This document shows positions 1-9,382 of a DNA stretch of 29,171 nt, piece by piece; the stretch's first letter is position 1; every line of letters begins with the position of its first letter. Below the pieces are notes generated by a model. That model was not told where the DNA came from. It saw nothing but the letters and a program-made list of their open reading frames with translations, and did not search any database. This DNA comes from Thoreauomyces humboldtii (lineage: Eukaryota; Chytridiomycota; Chytridiomycetes; Spizellomycetales; Powellomycetaceae). The position numbers and the translations under genes are program-made. Location of the stretch: contig JADGJA010000225.1 in assembly GCA_027596035.1 (NCBI GenBank), forward strand, positions 1 to 29,171, in the 5' to 3' direction.

Positions 1-103
1 CCCCAGAGGTTCCGGCCTACTACACTGCCAGAGGGTTCCCACGCTTCCTTCACCGTTCATCGCATCAGTTATATCCTCTTTCGAGTCGACGTATTGTACC
101 ATC

Positions 104-3100
104 ATGTCGCCAGTTCCTCCTCGATACCCTCAGGCTCAGGCCCCCGTCAGTCCCCTTGACGCGCTCCCAGTCGAGAATGCAGATCTAGAATCTCCAGCCT
201 TTCTGAGAGGCGCCATGACGGGCATCTTATTCCTGGTTGCTGTTCAACGGCTACTCAAGTAAGGCCCTTACACGACCCGGGAAATGACGAAAGAAAAGTA
301 GATTTCTGGCGGCGTTTTCTCACTACATTTCACCCCTGCCCACTGTCCAGGTATGCTCTCGCCACCTATTCCCGCCGACGACAAAGGCACTATGTACAGC
401 TTTCCGACGGTGACGCGGAGGAGGAAATGCCTCACACAGAGTCGCCATACCATCATCCGGAAACTGCTCTCAGTCAGGCACATGAGGACGAGGATAGCTT
501 CTATCTTCATGCCGCGTCAGAAGGAACGAGCGAAGGTGCCTGTGCTGATGATTTGCTCGTACACCCCGCAACGTCGTCGCAGCATCTGCCTCGATCTCCC
601 AGGCCTCAGCCCTCGATGCCCAAATTATCAAGTGAGCCTGCTGCTGCCCGACACTGTCGGCTTGCGGTGCGTGCGCTGCTTCACCTCACAGAGATCAGTC
701 CGGAAGTCATCACGCAGTCCCATCTCTTCACTACCCACGGACTTCGCGTCGGCCGCGGAAGGGCAAACTCTCGAAGCTCTTCCAACTCGCTTTGCTTTCA
801 AGCTGAAGCCGACGAAAGCTCAGATCTTCGGAGAGCATCGACCGCTTCGGGCGCGGTTGGCCCTCCGCGCAAGGATCGTAGAATGAGCGAGAGGCCCAGT
901 AAATCGGACCGTTCCAGCATTGGTCGGAAGGGTGGCCGCACCAGCATGGGGCGAGCGAGTGGATCACGGGCCACTGCAGCAGCACATGGCAAAAGATTGG
1001 CGGAGGCTTGCTCAACCCGTTCCAAAGTTCACGGACAGTTCTTTGGTGACTTGGATCAAGTAGATGTTGACGTCTTTGCGTCGATCAGGGCGCCCATCGC
1101 ACCTCTGCCCGCTGTGCTGTCTCAAGACCTTGGACGAAAGCGACAAAGCATGCCTGAGGTCGAATCACCCCGTGTGGAGCTATCAAACCCCTTTGAAAAC
1201 ATTGCTGGAGTCGCGCCATCGGCTGAACCGAATGAGATTACGATTCCATCTGGTCTTGAGGCATCCGACCGTGTACCGGACGACGTCTCAGAACACCAAC
1301 GGCCGTACAGACCACGACGAATGACGAGATCCATGATGGATGTATCGGAACGTTCCAACTCCAACTCTGAGCGCCTAAGCAGCGTTCTTACAACGTCTCC
1401 GATAGGTGATGGACCGTCGCCTTTACGCCAGTTTCCAGCGCCCAACACTCGAAACCCTCGCCGGAAAACATCGGCTGTTGTGCACACGCGATCGAGCAAC
1501 TCGATACGTCGCAAGTCTGGCGCAAGTGGACTCTCTGAGTCGTCAGTTACGGCAGCTACTGCGCCTTTGCTCAAGAAGTCAAATATACCCAGCGCCTACT
1601 TTACAGCGGAGCATACGCACGAGTGGTCCATATCAGGTTACGGTAGGATCAAGTTCACTGATTACGCACCGATCGCTTTCAAAGCCGTCCGTAGTCTTTT
1701 TGACTATACCTTTGCGGAAGTCGATGAAAGTTTGGCCAGAGCGTCCATCGTGGAGATGAGTGCAGGAAAGAGCGACAGTGGTAGGCCACACTCACACCTC
1801 GGTATTCATATCTCCCTGTCTTACCTTATAACGTGCATCTTAGTATTCTTTTCCACGCACAACAAGCGCTTCTTGCTGAAAACACTTCGCGGATCGGAGC
1901 TCGAAAACCTCAAGTCGTTTTTGCCTACCTACGTATCGCACATCATCCAGAATCCATCCACTCTCCTTCCCCGATACCTAGGACTATACACTTTCGAACG
2001 TACGAGCGGCGGCCCTGCTCCGACTCTACAAGTTGCCAGTGCAGGACGTCAACGAGGCGCGGATGTTGAAGAAGCGCTCGGTACTAAGTTTACTGTGGTT
2101 CTGATGGCTCATGCCTTCGACACTACCCTCGACATTGCTACGCGTTACGATTTCAAGGGTTCCAATGTTGGTAGACAAACTTTGAACAGCGATAACCCCG
2201 GATTCGTCGCGCCTATATCGCAGCTAGGACATGAGGTAACCCTGAAGGAAATGGACTTTCAGCGGTTGCTACAAGCTGGCAAGGCTAGAAAAATCACTGT
2301 TGGGCCCGAGTCCAAGCAGCGTATGATGGATCAACTAAGACAGGATGTCGATCTTTTGCGAAAATGGGACTTCATGGATTATAGGTATGAATATCTTGCT
2401 ACTAGCTTGATCCAGCGATGAATTGCTGACGCAAGCAGTTTCGCCCTTTAGCATTTTGATTGGTGTGCATCGACACCCGAAGCCCCCACCAGCTCCGCCA
2501 CCACCGCCGCTGCTTCCCTTTCCTCCCGAGACCCGCTCCCTCCAGGATGATCAAGCTATGAGACCCGCCGTGACATCTCCTGGTTCAGGCCGCCGCCCAC
2601 GACCACCCGCGATCTCTATCCCTTCGGACAATTATCATGGGCACTCAGCAGATTCAATTTCGTCACCGCCGGGAGGGCTGAGCCTTCCCCCTATCGTAAA
2701 TTCTCTGCCCATTCTTCAAACTGCATACCGGATGCTGGAGGGCTTTATTGGCACACCACATACATCTGATTGCGAGACTGCGCAGCAAGACGACTTGGAG
2801 CAGGGACCTGACCAAAAAGATGGTCCTTCGACTTTCGGGACGACGGTAAACCTATGCGCTCCCGACTTTCCCCCTGATGCAGACGAAGCCAGTGTTCCGT
2901 CTCAACACGACACCAGTATACCGTTTCACAAGCGATGTCACGGGGGCTTCCGAGGACTCAACTTGCCCGAGGATGATGAAATCGAACACGAGGTTAGGAA
3001 CGCGCGTCTGTCGCCTTCTTGCAATTTTCTTATGCAACTCTTCCTTAGATCTATTTCATCGGCTTAATCGATGTCCTCCAAAAGTACAATATGATCAAGT

Positions 3101-3507
3101 GGCTCGAGCGGAATATCATCAAGCGGCCCATATTCCACCAAGCTGCCCGCTCCATTACAACCTCAGATATACCCAACTCGCTTGCCAACATCTTTTCCGA
3201 CTATGCCACTAGCACAACCAGCGCGTCACCCGTAACGCCGACCTGTGGAATACCCGGTCCTTCCCAATCGCCGTCCCCGGTCAACGATGGAGAAAGCCCC
3301 CCACTTGCGGTTCAGCGTACTTGGACGTATCCGACGCCCAAGACGAGCCCGGAAAAACCGGACCCGACAGGTCTTTCGCTCCCTCCGCATCAGCAACAGC
3401 CGATCGTCGTAATCCTACCCGGCATGCAAAACAGCGAGAATAGCGTCGAGGAGCCTGGGCGGTACGCTGAGCGGTTCATGGGATTTGTGGATGGCGTACT
3501 GGAGTAG
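104..3507 (+). CDS. Phosphatidylinositol phosphate kinase (PIPK family), 5' end uncertain
   Basis: Lipid kinase that phosphorylates phosphatidylinositol phosphates at membranes. Proposed exons are 104-258, 351-1780, 1844-2384, 2452-2992 and 3049-3507 (about 1041 aa), all joined in phase at GT-AG introns. The first ~480 residues are Ser/Arg-rich and low in complexity. The kinase domain (about 485-1041) shows FFSTHNKRFLLKT, YDFKGS (about 629), LKEMDF, WDFMDYS then ILIGVHR (about 709, across the 2385-2451 intron), IYFIGLIDVLQKYN (about 891, across the 2993-3048 intron) and YAERFMGF near the end. The 1781-1843 intron is 63 nt with no in-frame stop, so retention would still be translated. A second in-frame intron at 632-691 is possible. 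The frame is open back to base 2, so the ATG at 104 may be internal. A hydrophobic stretch (GAMTGILFLVAV) precedes basic YSRRRQRH. Family assignment is firm; type I, II or other is not decided. Confidence 0.88.
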
Positions 3508-3743
3508 TAGGAAATGGACAAGCCGGCTGGATGTGTTCCCGATGGATAGCTTCACCGACTGCACGATACCCTTGTAGCTACTCTAGATAGTCTCCCCAGC
3601 GCCGTTTCAGTCCCTGGTGAGGACGCGTCAGCTTTAATACGAAGAACAGGGACAAGAGTGGCCGCAGCCTTCTTACTGGGTGTTCGAACGGAAACTGATT
3701 CAGGCGTCGCCCATGGGGAGAAAAGACCCTCCCCCATTCTCTC

Positions 3744-4653
3744 TCAAGCGGGCGGCTCCACGACGAAGATGAACCCGCCACTGGCATCCCCATCGTCGCC
3801 ACTATCGCCGGCATCTCCATCCGGTAGCATCAGCGTCGGCACTATCAAATTCGGCACCTGCTGATGCTGCAACGGCGATGGCATAGGCATCGGATGCATC
3901 CCACCGCCGAGTCCCGACCCACCCAAGCGCTGGGGAACGGTCGCGGTCAGATCCCCCGTCGAGTCCGTTTCATCCTCGTTCAGATCCCCCCACATCGAAC
4001 TGCCTCGGAGGTGACTCTTTGGATGCGACGATCCCAGACCGTTCCCGCTGACGACTCGGGAGCCACGCTGGGACTGATTGCGGGACAAAGAGCCTGTTCC
4101 GAGACGGTGGGAGGGTTGGGAGTTCTGGGAGGAGATGCTGAAGGTGGAAGCACCGGTGAGGCTCACGCGCTGCTCGAAGTGAGTGCTTCGCAGGGCTGTG
4201 AGGTCGCGATGAAGGGTAAAGAGGTCTTGGAGGACGGATTCCAGCTGTTGGAGTTTGATCAGTAATCCCGCCGGGCCCTCCACCCGTTCGTCCCATTCTC
4301 GAGTAAGGACTTACCGTTCTTCTCCTTGACCGCCACGCTTCCACTTTGGCCGTCATATCCTTTTTCCTCTCCTCCATGTTGAGTCTAGCGATTTTGGCGG
4401 CAGTGCACTCCTTCTCGCCCCTCTCGATGCGTCTCGCGAGGGTGGATTTCAGGACCAAGGTGTGAGCCGTCTGTTTCTCCCATAGTATCTCTGGACGCCG
4501 GGAAGATGCCAGGATGTTGCTCGCTGCCAGTGAGTGGATGTAGGTCGTGACGAGACTGCCGGAAGCCGGATTCGCGGATGCATCGGGTTGTTGAGGAGTT
4601 GGCGCGGGTGACGGCTGAACTACGGATGCCTTCTGCTGAGCGGCTTTTGACAT
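3744..4653 (-). CDS. Hypothetical coiled-coil protein
   Basis: Not recognised. Exons 4653-4315 and 4244-3744 on the minus strand are joined across a 70-nt intron (donor gtaagt, acceptor caacag) in phase 0, giving about 279 aa. The ATG at 4653 follows an in-frame stop about 20 nt upstream, so it is the natural start unless an upstream exon is missed. The N-terminus is Pro/Gln/Ala-rich. Residues of about 40-150 are charged and helical, with KAEWRSRRR-like basic stretches and LESVLQDLFTLHRDLTALRS just after the splice, which suggests a coiled coil. The C-terminal half is Ser/Gly/Asp-rich and probably disordered, ending FVVEPPA. It converges with the PIP kinase gene. No enzymatic motif seen. Confidence 0.6.
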
Positions 4654-4901
4654 TGCACAGACTGAGCTCTCTCAGGTTGAGCTGAAAGAGGACGCAAATA
4701 AATTGGTTGTCGAGGTCCTTCTGGTGGTCGGAGCTGCCGCCCTTTTGGACAGCTACTTTGTGAGCTCGGCGGATAGATGCTCGGATCCCGACGGGTAGCT
4801 CAAATCTCAACACTTGCTCACCGCAGCACAGAGCTCATTCTTCTCTCAGCCGTCCGCGAGTGCTAGGTAGAGGGACCAGATTTGTACGGTATACTGGCGA
4901 A

Positions 4902-5381
4902 TCAAAACAAGTTGAACTGCGTTTTACAAGTGGGACACCGAACGTGCTCACACCCGCTAACTTTCACTTCGAAAGAATCGGCCGTGATCAATAATGAAAC
5001 CTCAGCATCCTTCGACCCTTGCTTGTCCTACTTACCAATAAAGACAGCACACTTGGGACATCGGCTCACGTTGTCCTTCAGCAAATTCCTCTCTGCAGCT
5101 TCTTCTTCCAGTATCAAGACCCGTTCCTTCTCCTCCTCGACTTCTGCCAGATGTCGTTCTGCGCTTTCTGCTCTTGCTCTGACACGACGCGAGACTGCTT
5201 CGCACTCCTCGACCTCGCTCGTGAGACGGGCCATCTTTCGGCACACGTTGTAGGTCTGTAGATCGAGGGCAGCCTTTCTGGCTTGAAGGGTTGCGATCTC
5301 CTCTTCCAGCTGTTCGGCCTCTTCCCTGGCTTTGTAGGATATCTTTTCCGAGTCTTCTAGCACCTGCTTGAGACGTGCCAT
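4902..5381 (-). CDS. Coiled-coil protein with C-terminal IBR/RING2-like zinc motif
   Basis: Minimal model: exons 5381-5036 and 4966-4902, intron 4967-5035 (gtaagt...cgaag), 136 aa. The N-terminal ~100 residues are a Glu/Arg/Ala-rich coiled coil. The splice creates a compact C-terminal motif: CPKCAVFI, then VKVSGCEHVRC, then PTCKTQF, three residues before the stop. The pattern C-x2-C...I-x-K-x2-GC-x-H-x2-C-x2-C-x3-F is the signature of IBR/RING2 modules of RBR ubiquitin ligases, although no RING1 is present here. Coding character continues upstream of the ATG at 5381: AAIELQTYN before it matches AALDLQTYN 49 residues later, and the frame stays open (possibly via a 35-nt intron) to a stop at 5636-5638, without an ATG. 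The true 5' end is unresolved. Function in ubiquitin transfer is inference only. Confidence 0.6.
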
Positions 5382-5635
5382 CTCGCAGTGTTCATTGTAA
5401 GTTTGGAGCTCGATCGCGGCGTCTGTACAATCTTTCGCGTCGGAGGATTGATTGCATTGCTTGTACCTTGGGCACGTTGACGAAACACCTTTGGGGTGGC
5501 CTCAGGACTGCTCAAGGTCTTCACCGACGGTCCGTCGGCACCGGTATTACGAGCGGCGTCAACAAATTCCTCGACAGCCTTCGTATGCGTTGTGAACCAA
5601 TGTTTTCTTTCGCTTGCACGAATGAATGAGAATGA
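5382..5635 (-). other. Probable upstream coding part of the RING2-like gene, start not found
   Basis: Minus-strand sequence directly before the ATG at 5381 reads as coding: CTDAAIELQTYNEHCE runs into MARLKQ and repeats a later part of the protein. Further upstream, another frame reads HWFTTHTKAVEEFVDAARN and later KTLSSPEATPKVFRQRAQ. The two frames join if a 35-nt segment (gtacaa...cgaaag) is removed as an intron, giving AQ-D-CTDAA. That frame is closed by a TAG at 5636-5638 with no ATG between. Either a first exon is missed, a non-AUG start is used, or the gene is damaged. Confidence 0.4.
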
Positions 5636-5683
5636 CTATCTGACTATATGAATCCAAATGTCATCGGATTTGTCAAGGTTCGA

Positions 5684-6539
5684 CTAGTAGCCGCCGCCCT
5701 GGTTGTAACCGCCCTGGTTCTGGCCCTGGAACTCGCCCTCCCGACGCTCTCCACCGTGGTGGTGGTGGTGATGTCCTTCGCCACGGTTCTCGCCCTCGTA
5801 GCCGCCCTGCTGACCACCGTAACCGCCACCCTGCTGGCCCCCGTAACCGCCACCCTGCTGGCCGCCGTAACCGCCGCCCTGCTGGCCTCCGTATCCGGAC
5901 TGCTGGAAGCCCTGAGCGTAACCCTGAAATGTCACGGCAGTGAGTAACGATAGGTGCGAAGGTTACTGGATCAAAGGAAAAACGAATAAAAAAAACCTAC
6001 CATGTTCTGTTGCCCAAAATGGCCGTCGGGCTGAACATTGCCGGCACCGTACTGCTGGTCGGCAAGATGATGGGCCTGCTCGATGGCTCCCCGCTTTGCC
6101 TTCTCGCGGTCAAGCCAGTTGAGGCCCTTGCTCTCGAACTGCTTGTCGACCTCGGCGGCCGCGAAACCGGCAAGGAGTTCCTTCATGAGCTGGTGGGAAG
6201 GAGGGGGACCGTTCTGAGCCACGTGGTGTCTGAGAGAGAATCCGAAGAAAAGGCGGTTAGATCTTGGAGGTAAGGGGTCGGTCGATGCTGACACTTGGTT
6301 GCGGCCTTACTCGTAAGCTTTCATAGCTTCGAAACCAGCAGCACCGCTGATGACTGAAGAATACCAAAACCACGAGTGATGTTAGCAGGTATCCCAGAAT
6401 CTGGAGGCAACAAGAGCACCATCTTACGTTCGTGGGTGAAGGAAGATTTGTGCTCTTCAGGAACCTGGTCCTGCTGATACACGCGAGCGTGTGCCTGCTG
6501 CGAGTCGCCAAGGCCAAGGAGGTTTTCGAGGAAGCCCAT
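5684..6539 (-). CDS. CipC-like DUF3759 stress protein with GYGGQQ-repeat tail
   Basis: Exons 6539-6428, 6353-6311, 6229-6001 and 5923-5684 on the minus strand give 207 aa; all junctions are GT-AG and in phase. The first ~125 residues follow the CipC/DUF3759 layout: MGFLENLLGLGDSQQA, then HKSSFTHELISGAAGFEAMKA in two parts across the first intron, then HHVAQNGPP, MKELLAGFAAAEVDKQFESK and DREKAKRGAIEQA. CipC was described as a concanamycin-induced protein of Aspergillus; the biochemical role is unknown. The last exon is unusual: it encodes four GYGGQQGG repeats, six consecutive histidines and QGQNQGGYNQGGGY, a Gly/Gln/Tyr-rich tail that known CipC proteins generally lack. Codons are strongly C/G-ending, suggesting high expression. 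A minus-strand AGGGG (stress-element-like) lies at 6659-6663, about 120 bp before the ATG. Confidence 0.85.
5801..5896 (-). repeat. Four tandem 24-bp repeats coding GYGGQQGG
   Basis: Copies lie at 5801-5824, 5825-5848, 5849-5872 and 5873-5896. On the plus strand each begins GCC(A/G)CCCTGCTG. They differ mostly at synonymous positions and encode the repeated GYGGQQGG block of the CipC-like protein. Confidence 0.9.
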
Positions 6540-6691
6540 AGTGCGAATTTCTGAAGTAGAGTGAGGAAGAAGGGTGACTATTGAATAGACCGAAGGATGA
6601 TCTGTTCAGACGTTATGTAGGAATTCCGAGATGGAGATGGCGTTGGGAATCTTGGGACCCCCTTTTGTTGTGCGGCGATGACGGACTTGGC

Positions 6692-6719
6692 ATCGGCTGT
6701 CAAAAAGCCCACAGCCGAT
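6692..6719. promoter_or_regulatory. 9-bp inverted repeat upstream of the CipC-like gene
   Basis: ATCGGCTGT at 6692-6700 pairs perfectly with ACAGCCGAT at 6711-6719 around a 10-nt spacer. It lies about 150-180 bp upstream of the CipC-like ATG. It could be a dimeric factor site or a hairpin in the 5' leader; function is inferred from position only. Confidence 0.35.
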
Positions 6720-7046
6720 TTGCATGCTTCGCCGGCTTGGCCTGGCGGCCGGGACAGCAAGACCCAAAAAGAGCGGACAGACAGATCACAAGGAGAGCAG
6801 CCGTCTAGGACTGAATCTAATGTACAGTACAGTAACCGTCTGTGTCTAGCTGTGCAAGAAAAAAATCTCATGTTCCTAAAGTATATAATCGCACAGTCAG
6901 ACGGCTGCTGCGATAAGGACGGCGCTGCTCCGCGGAATCTTAGCGGGAGCTCGCGCACCGACCAAGACTGGTCCTAATCCTTCTCACGTCGTGCCCGAGT
7001 GCAAAGTGTCAATGAGCTGGCTTGCGCATCTTGAGCTTGTCCAGAT

Positions 7047-7068
7047 TGATATCGGACCTGATATCGGA
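7047..7068. repeat. 10-bp direct repeat TGATATCGGA
   Basis: Two identical copies, 7047-7056 and 7059-7068, offset by 12 bp, in non-coding sequence between the CipC-like gene and its neighbour. A third related GTGATAT follows at about 7072. Confidence 0.6.
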
Positions 7069-7384
7069 TCCGTGATATGTGTGATACAAGCGCTAACGGG
7101 TTGAATCGGAACTGCGAGAACCATTGGATCTATAGCCGTGTTCCGCTTGAGTACTTCTGATGTTTGCTGAGAGGTATCTTCCAGAGCAGGACCGTAACTT
7201 GGCAGCGCAGAGGGGACACAGGTGCAACGCGGTTGGACATGTTCAATGGGAAAGGGCTAAGTAGGGTAGCGGTTGCGCGACCGTGATGGACGAGTCGGTG
7301 CAAGACCTTGGTCTTGGTCTCGGCGAAACCGTCTGGGCGATCCGGAGCGCTCTGCTGAAGGCGGATAAAATACCCCATCTTCTT

Positions 7385-8995
7385 CTATTCCTCATCGCCC
7401 AAAGTCCACTCGACTTCCCGCACAGTATCGTTGGCTTTCTCGAGCTCGTCGGCAAGCCATGTCAGGATTTTTCGGAGTGGCTCGAAAACATGGTCGTTCT
7501 GGCCAGTTTCGCCAGCTACCCATGCAATGGGGGTTTGGGTCGCAGCATCGATACCAGGAGTGGTAGGAAAGAAGCTGGCGTTCATGCTGCGGATCGACAC
7601 GCGGAGATCTTCGCTGCGCATGGGCGGCTCGTTTCGAGATGCCTGAGGGGTATATGCATTGGCTTGTTCGTTGTTTGTCCACGCAGTAACTCGCGTGGGA
7701 CGGTGTACATGTGGAGAACCCCTTTCCGATATGGTTATACTGAGGTCTTGATCATTCGCGAAGCCCTCGGCGAGACGACTATGTGATCCTCTCATACTGA
7801 CGCGCTCATCTTGCCGTTTCTGGGCCTCGTACATTGACTCTGAGGTAAGCGTCTCCGCATCGGTCGCGTTCGTTTGTGGCAGGTTTGATATTGACACTGT
7901 GCTGGAAACGCGCGGTTCTCCGAGATCCTCGTGATCCTGCTCATGCAGGCTCTGGAATGCTTCAATCACAGGGCTTCTGTGTTCTGTTTCCCGCTTCAGG
8001 GAGTTGATTGGTGGTGAAGCTTGGCGGGCGTGCGACATGCTGCAAGTACCCAACGGCAGAAACTCCTTTACAAAGGATTCTCGACTTGGTAATGATGGCT
8101 TTTCAAGGTCTGGCCAGATGGGAATACCAGGAAGGGTGGCCCGAAAGGCTGTAGAAGAGGGCGGACCGTCCATCCCGTATCGCTGACGGATGGTTCGTAG
8201 AAGTTGATCAGGATCCCGCGTATCAGATCGTTGAGGAACTGCACGCGCGCCATTGGGCAAGCTAGCTCGCCTCGAGGGTTCTGCGCGAATTGGAGGTGCG
8301 GTGCCAGATGAAAGAGCATATTTCTCTCGTAAACCGGCTATGACCTGATCGGGTAATACGGGTGCCTCGAGCTTCGGAAGCTCCACTCGTTTTTGGGTCT
8401 GAACACTGACCTGGGCCCTCGCGGGAGCTTCATCGAAGGATTTTCCGTATTTACTGCGCAGTTCTGGTTCGGATCCGGAAGAAACAGCAAACGGGACTAG
8501 CGAATCGATAAAGTCATCGGAATCTGATCCGGTGTCCGAGAGGGTGCTTACGGCATCTTCCGATGTGCTGCAGGTCTTAGGTGACTGAGAATTCCAGTAC
8601 GAGCTCTGCGAGGGTGGGGAAGACGAATCGACGGCTCTTGAGCACACCACAAATCAGTCCAAAGGCCGACGTACGTACATAATTTGTCAAGGAGAACCTC
8701 ACTTGGTTGCGGTTGGTGTACAAACTGCTGAATTTGCTAGCGCTACCGCTTCCGGTACCGACGTCAGTTGACTGCTACTAGATTTTCGAGCCGTTGCAGC
8801 CGAGACGGAGATCCGACTACTCTTCACAGCAGTGGGCGCTGGTATCCGGGAGGTCCGTATATTCTCGTTTGCCTTATGCGTGGTGCCCTGTAGGGTGATC
8901 TGCCCCAATGGCACTCTGCGACGCGGTTCTATCGGTGGCTCCCGCCGGAATCTGTCCAGGAACTCCTTGTAGCTTGGTCGTTTGGACTCTGCCAT
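7385..8995 (-). CDS. Hypothetical Ser-rich protein
   Basis: Not recognised. Exons 8995-8703 and 8636-7385 on the minus strand are joined across a 66-nt intron (gtgagg...caag), 514 aa. The start is MAESKRPSYKEFLDRFRREP, a charged amphipathic N-terminus followed by basic RRRVPLG. Most of the chain is Ser/Thr/Pro-rich and likely disordered. Two similar short segments, LPDQVIAGLREKYALSSG and DPDQLLRTIRQRYGMDG, look like a repeated helical motif (DQ(V/L)(I/L)xxI/LRxxY). The C-terminus, VFEPLRKILTWLADELEKAN and on to WTLGDEE, is a predicted helix. No catalytic motif. It is divergent from the Vts1 gene across 387 bp. An adaptor or scaffold would fit, but function is unknown. Confidence 0.65.
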
Positions 8996-9382
8996 TGACC
9001 TCGAACGGCACCTCCTCTGGCCTCTGGGAAGCTGGAAGGCACCTGGGAGATGGGATTGAGATGGTTGGCCAGGAGGAAGACAGAAGGGAGGCGGAGAGTG
9101 CAAACCCCCCAAAACCCAAAGCCCCCTTCCAAAAAGCCACACCACACCCACCACACCCACCATCAAGCCTTGCTTGTTTCCCACTCGCAATTAGACTCTG
9201 TACCTCGACCGTTCCTGTTCGTTCCCGACGAAAACGGAAACTAGTAGCGCTCACATAGAGAAGAGAGGGAGGAGCAGGTACAGCGTGGATCCACTCCACC
9301 AACCACTGCACACCAAAGCGAGGCCGGAACTCGCAAAACCATTTTACAAGTTAGACCCCCGCTCGGCGGAACATTCCCAGAC
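8996..9382. promoter_or_regulatory. Bidirectional promoter region with CACCC repeats
   Basis: 387 bp between two divergent start codons (8995 minus, 9383 plus). It contains a tandem 9-bp repeat ACACCCACC at 9144-9152 and 9153-9161 inside a C/A-rich run (9137-9163). Such CACCC runs resemble Rap1- or zinc-finger-type sites, but no factor can be named. No gene seen. Confidence 0.5.

Larger units (their letters stand above)
6540..7384. other. Intergenic: CipC-like promoter and 3' flank of the 7385 gene
   Basis: No gene seen in 845 bp. The part near 6540 is the promoter side of the CipC-like gene; the part near 7385 is downstream of the next minus-strand gene. It contains CCCCT at 6659-6663, a perfect 9-bp inverted repeat at 6692-6719, an AT-rich TATA-like TATATAAT near 6882, and a 10-bp direct repeat at 7047-7068. 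Confidence 0.6.

Noticed and set aside
353..886. Alternative 177-codon frame over the PIP kinase N-terminus
   Set aside because: The spliced frame from 104-258 into 351 joins smoothly to the kinase domain; the other frame leads nowhere.
5749..5778. Run of GGTGGT as a possible microsatellite or engineered His tag
   Set aside because: It encodes a natural six-histidine run within the spliced CipC-like tail; surrounding sequence shows no vector features.
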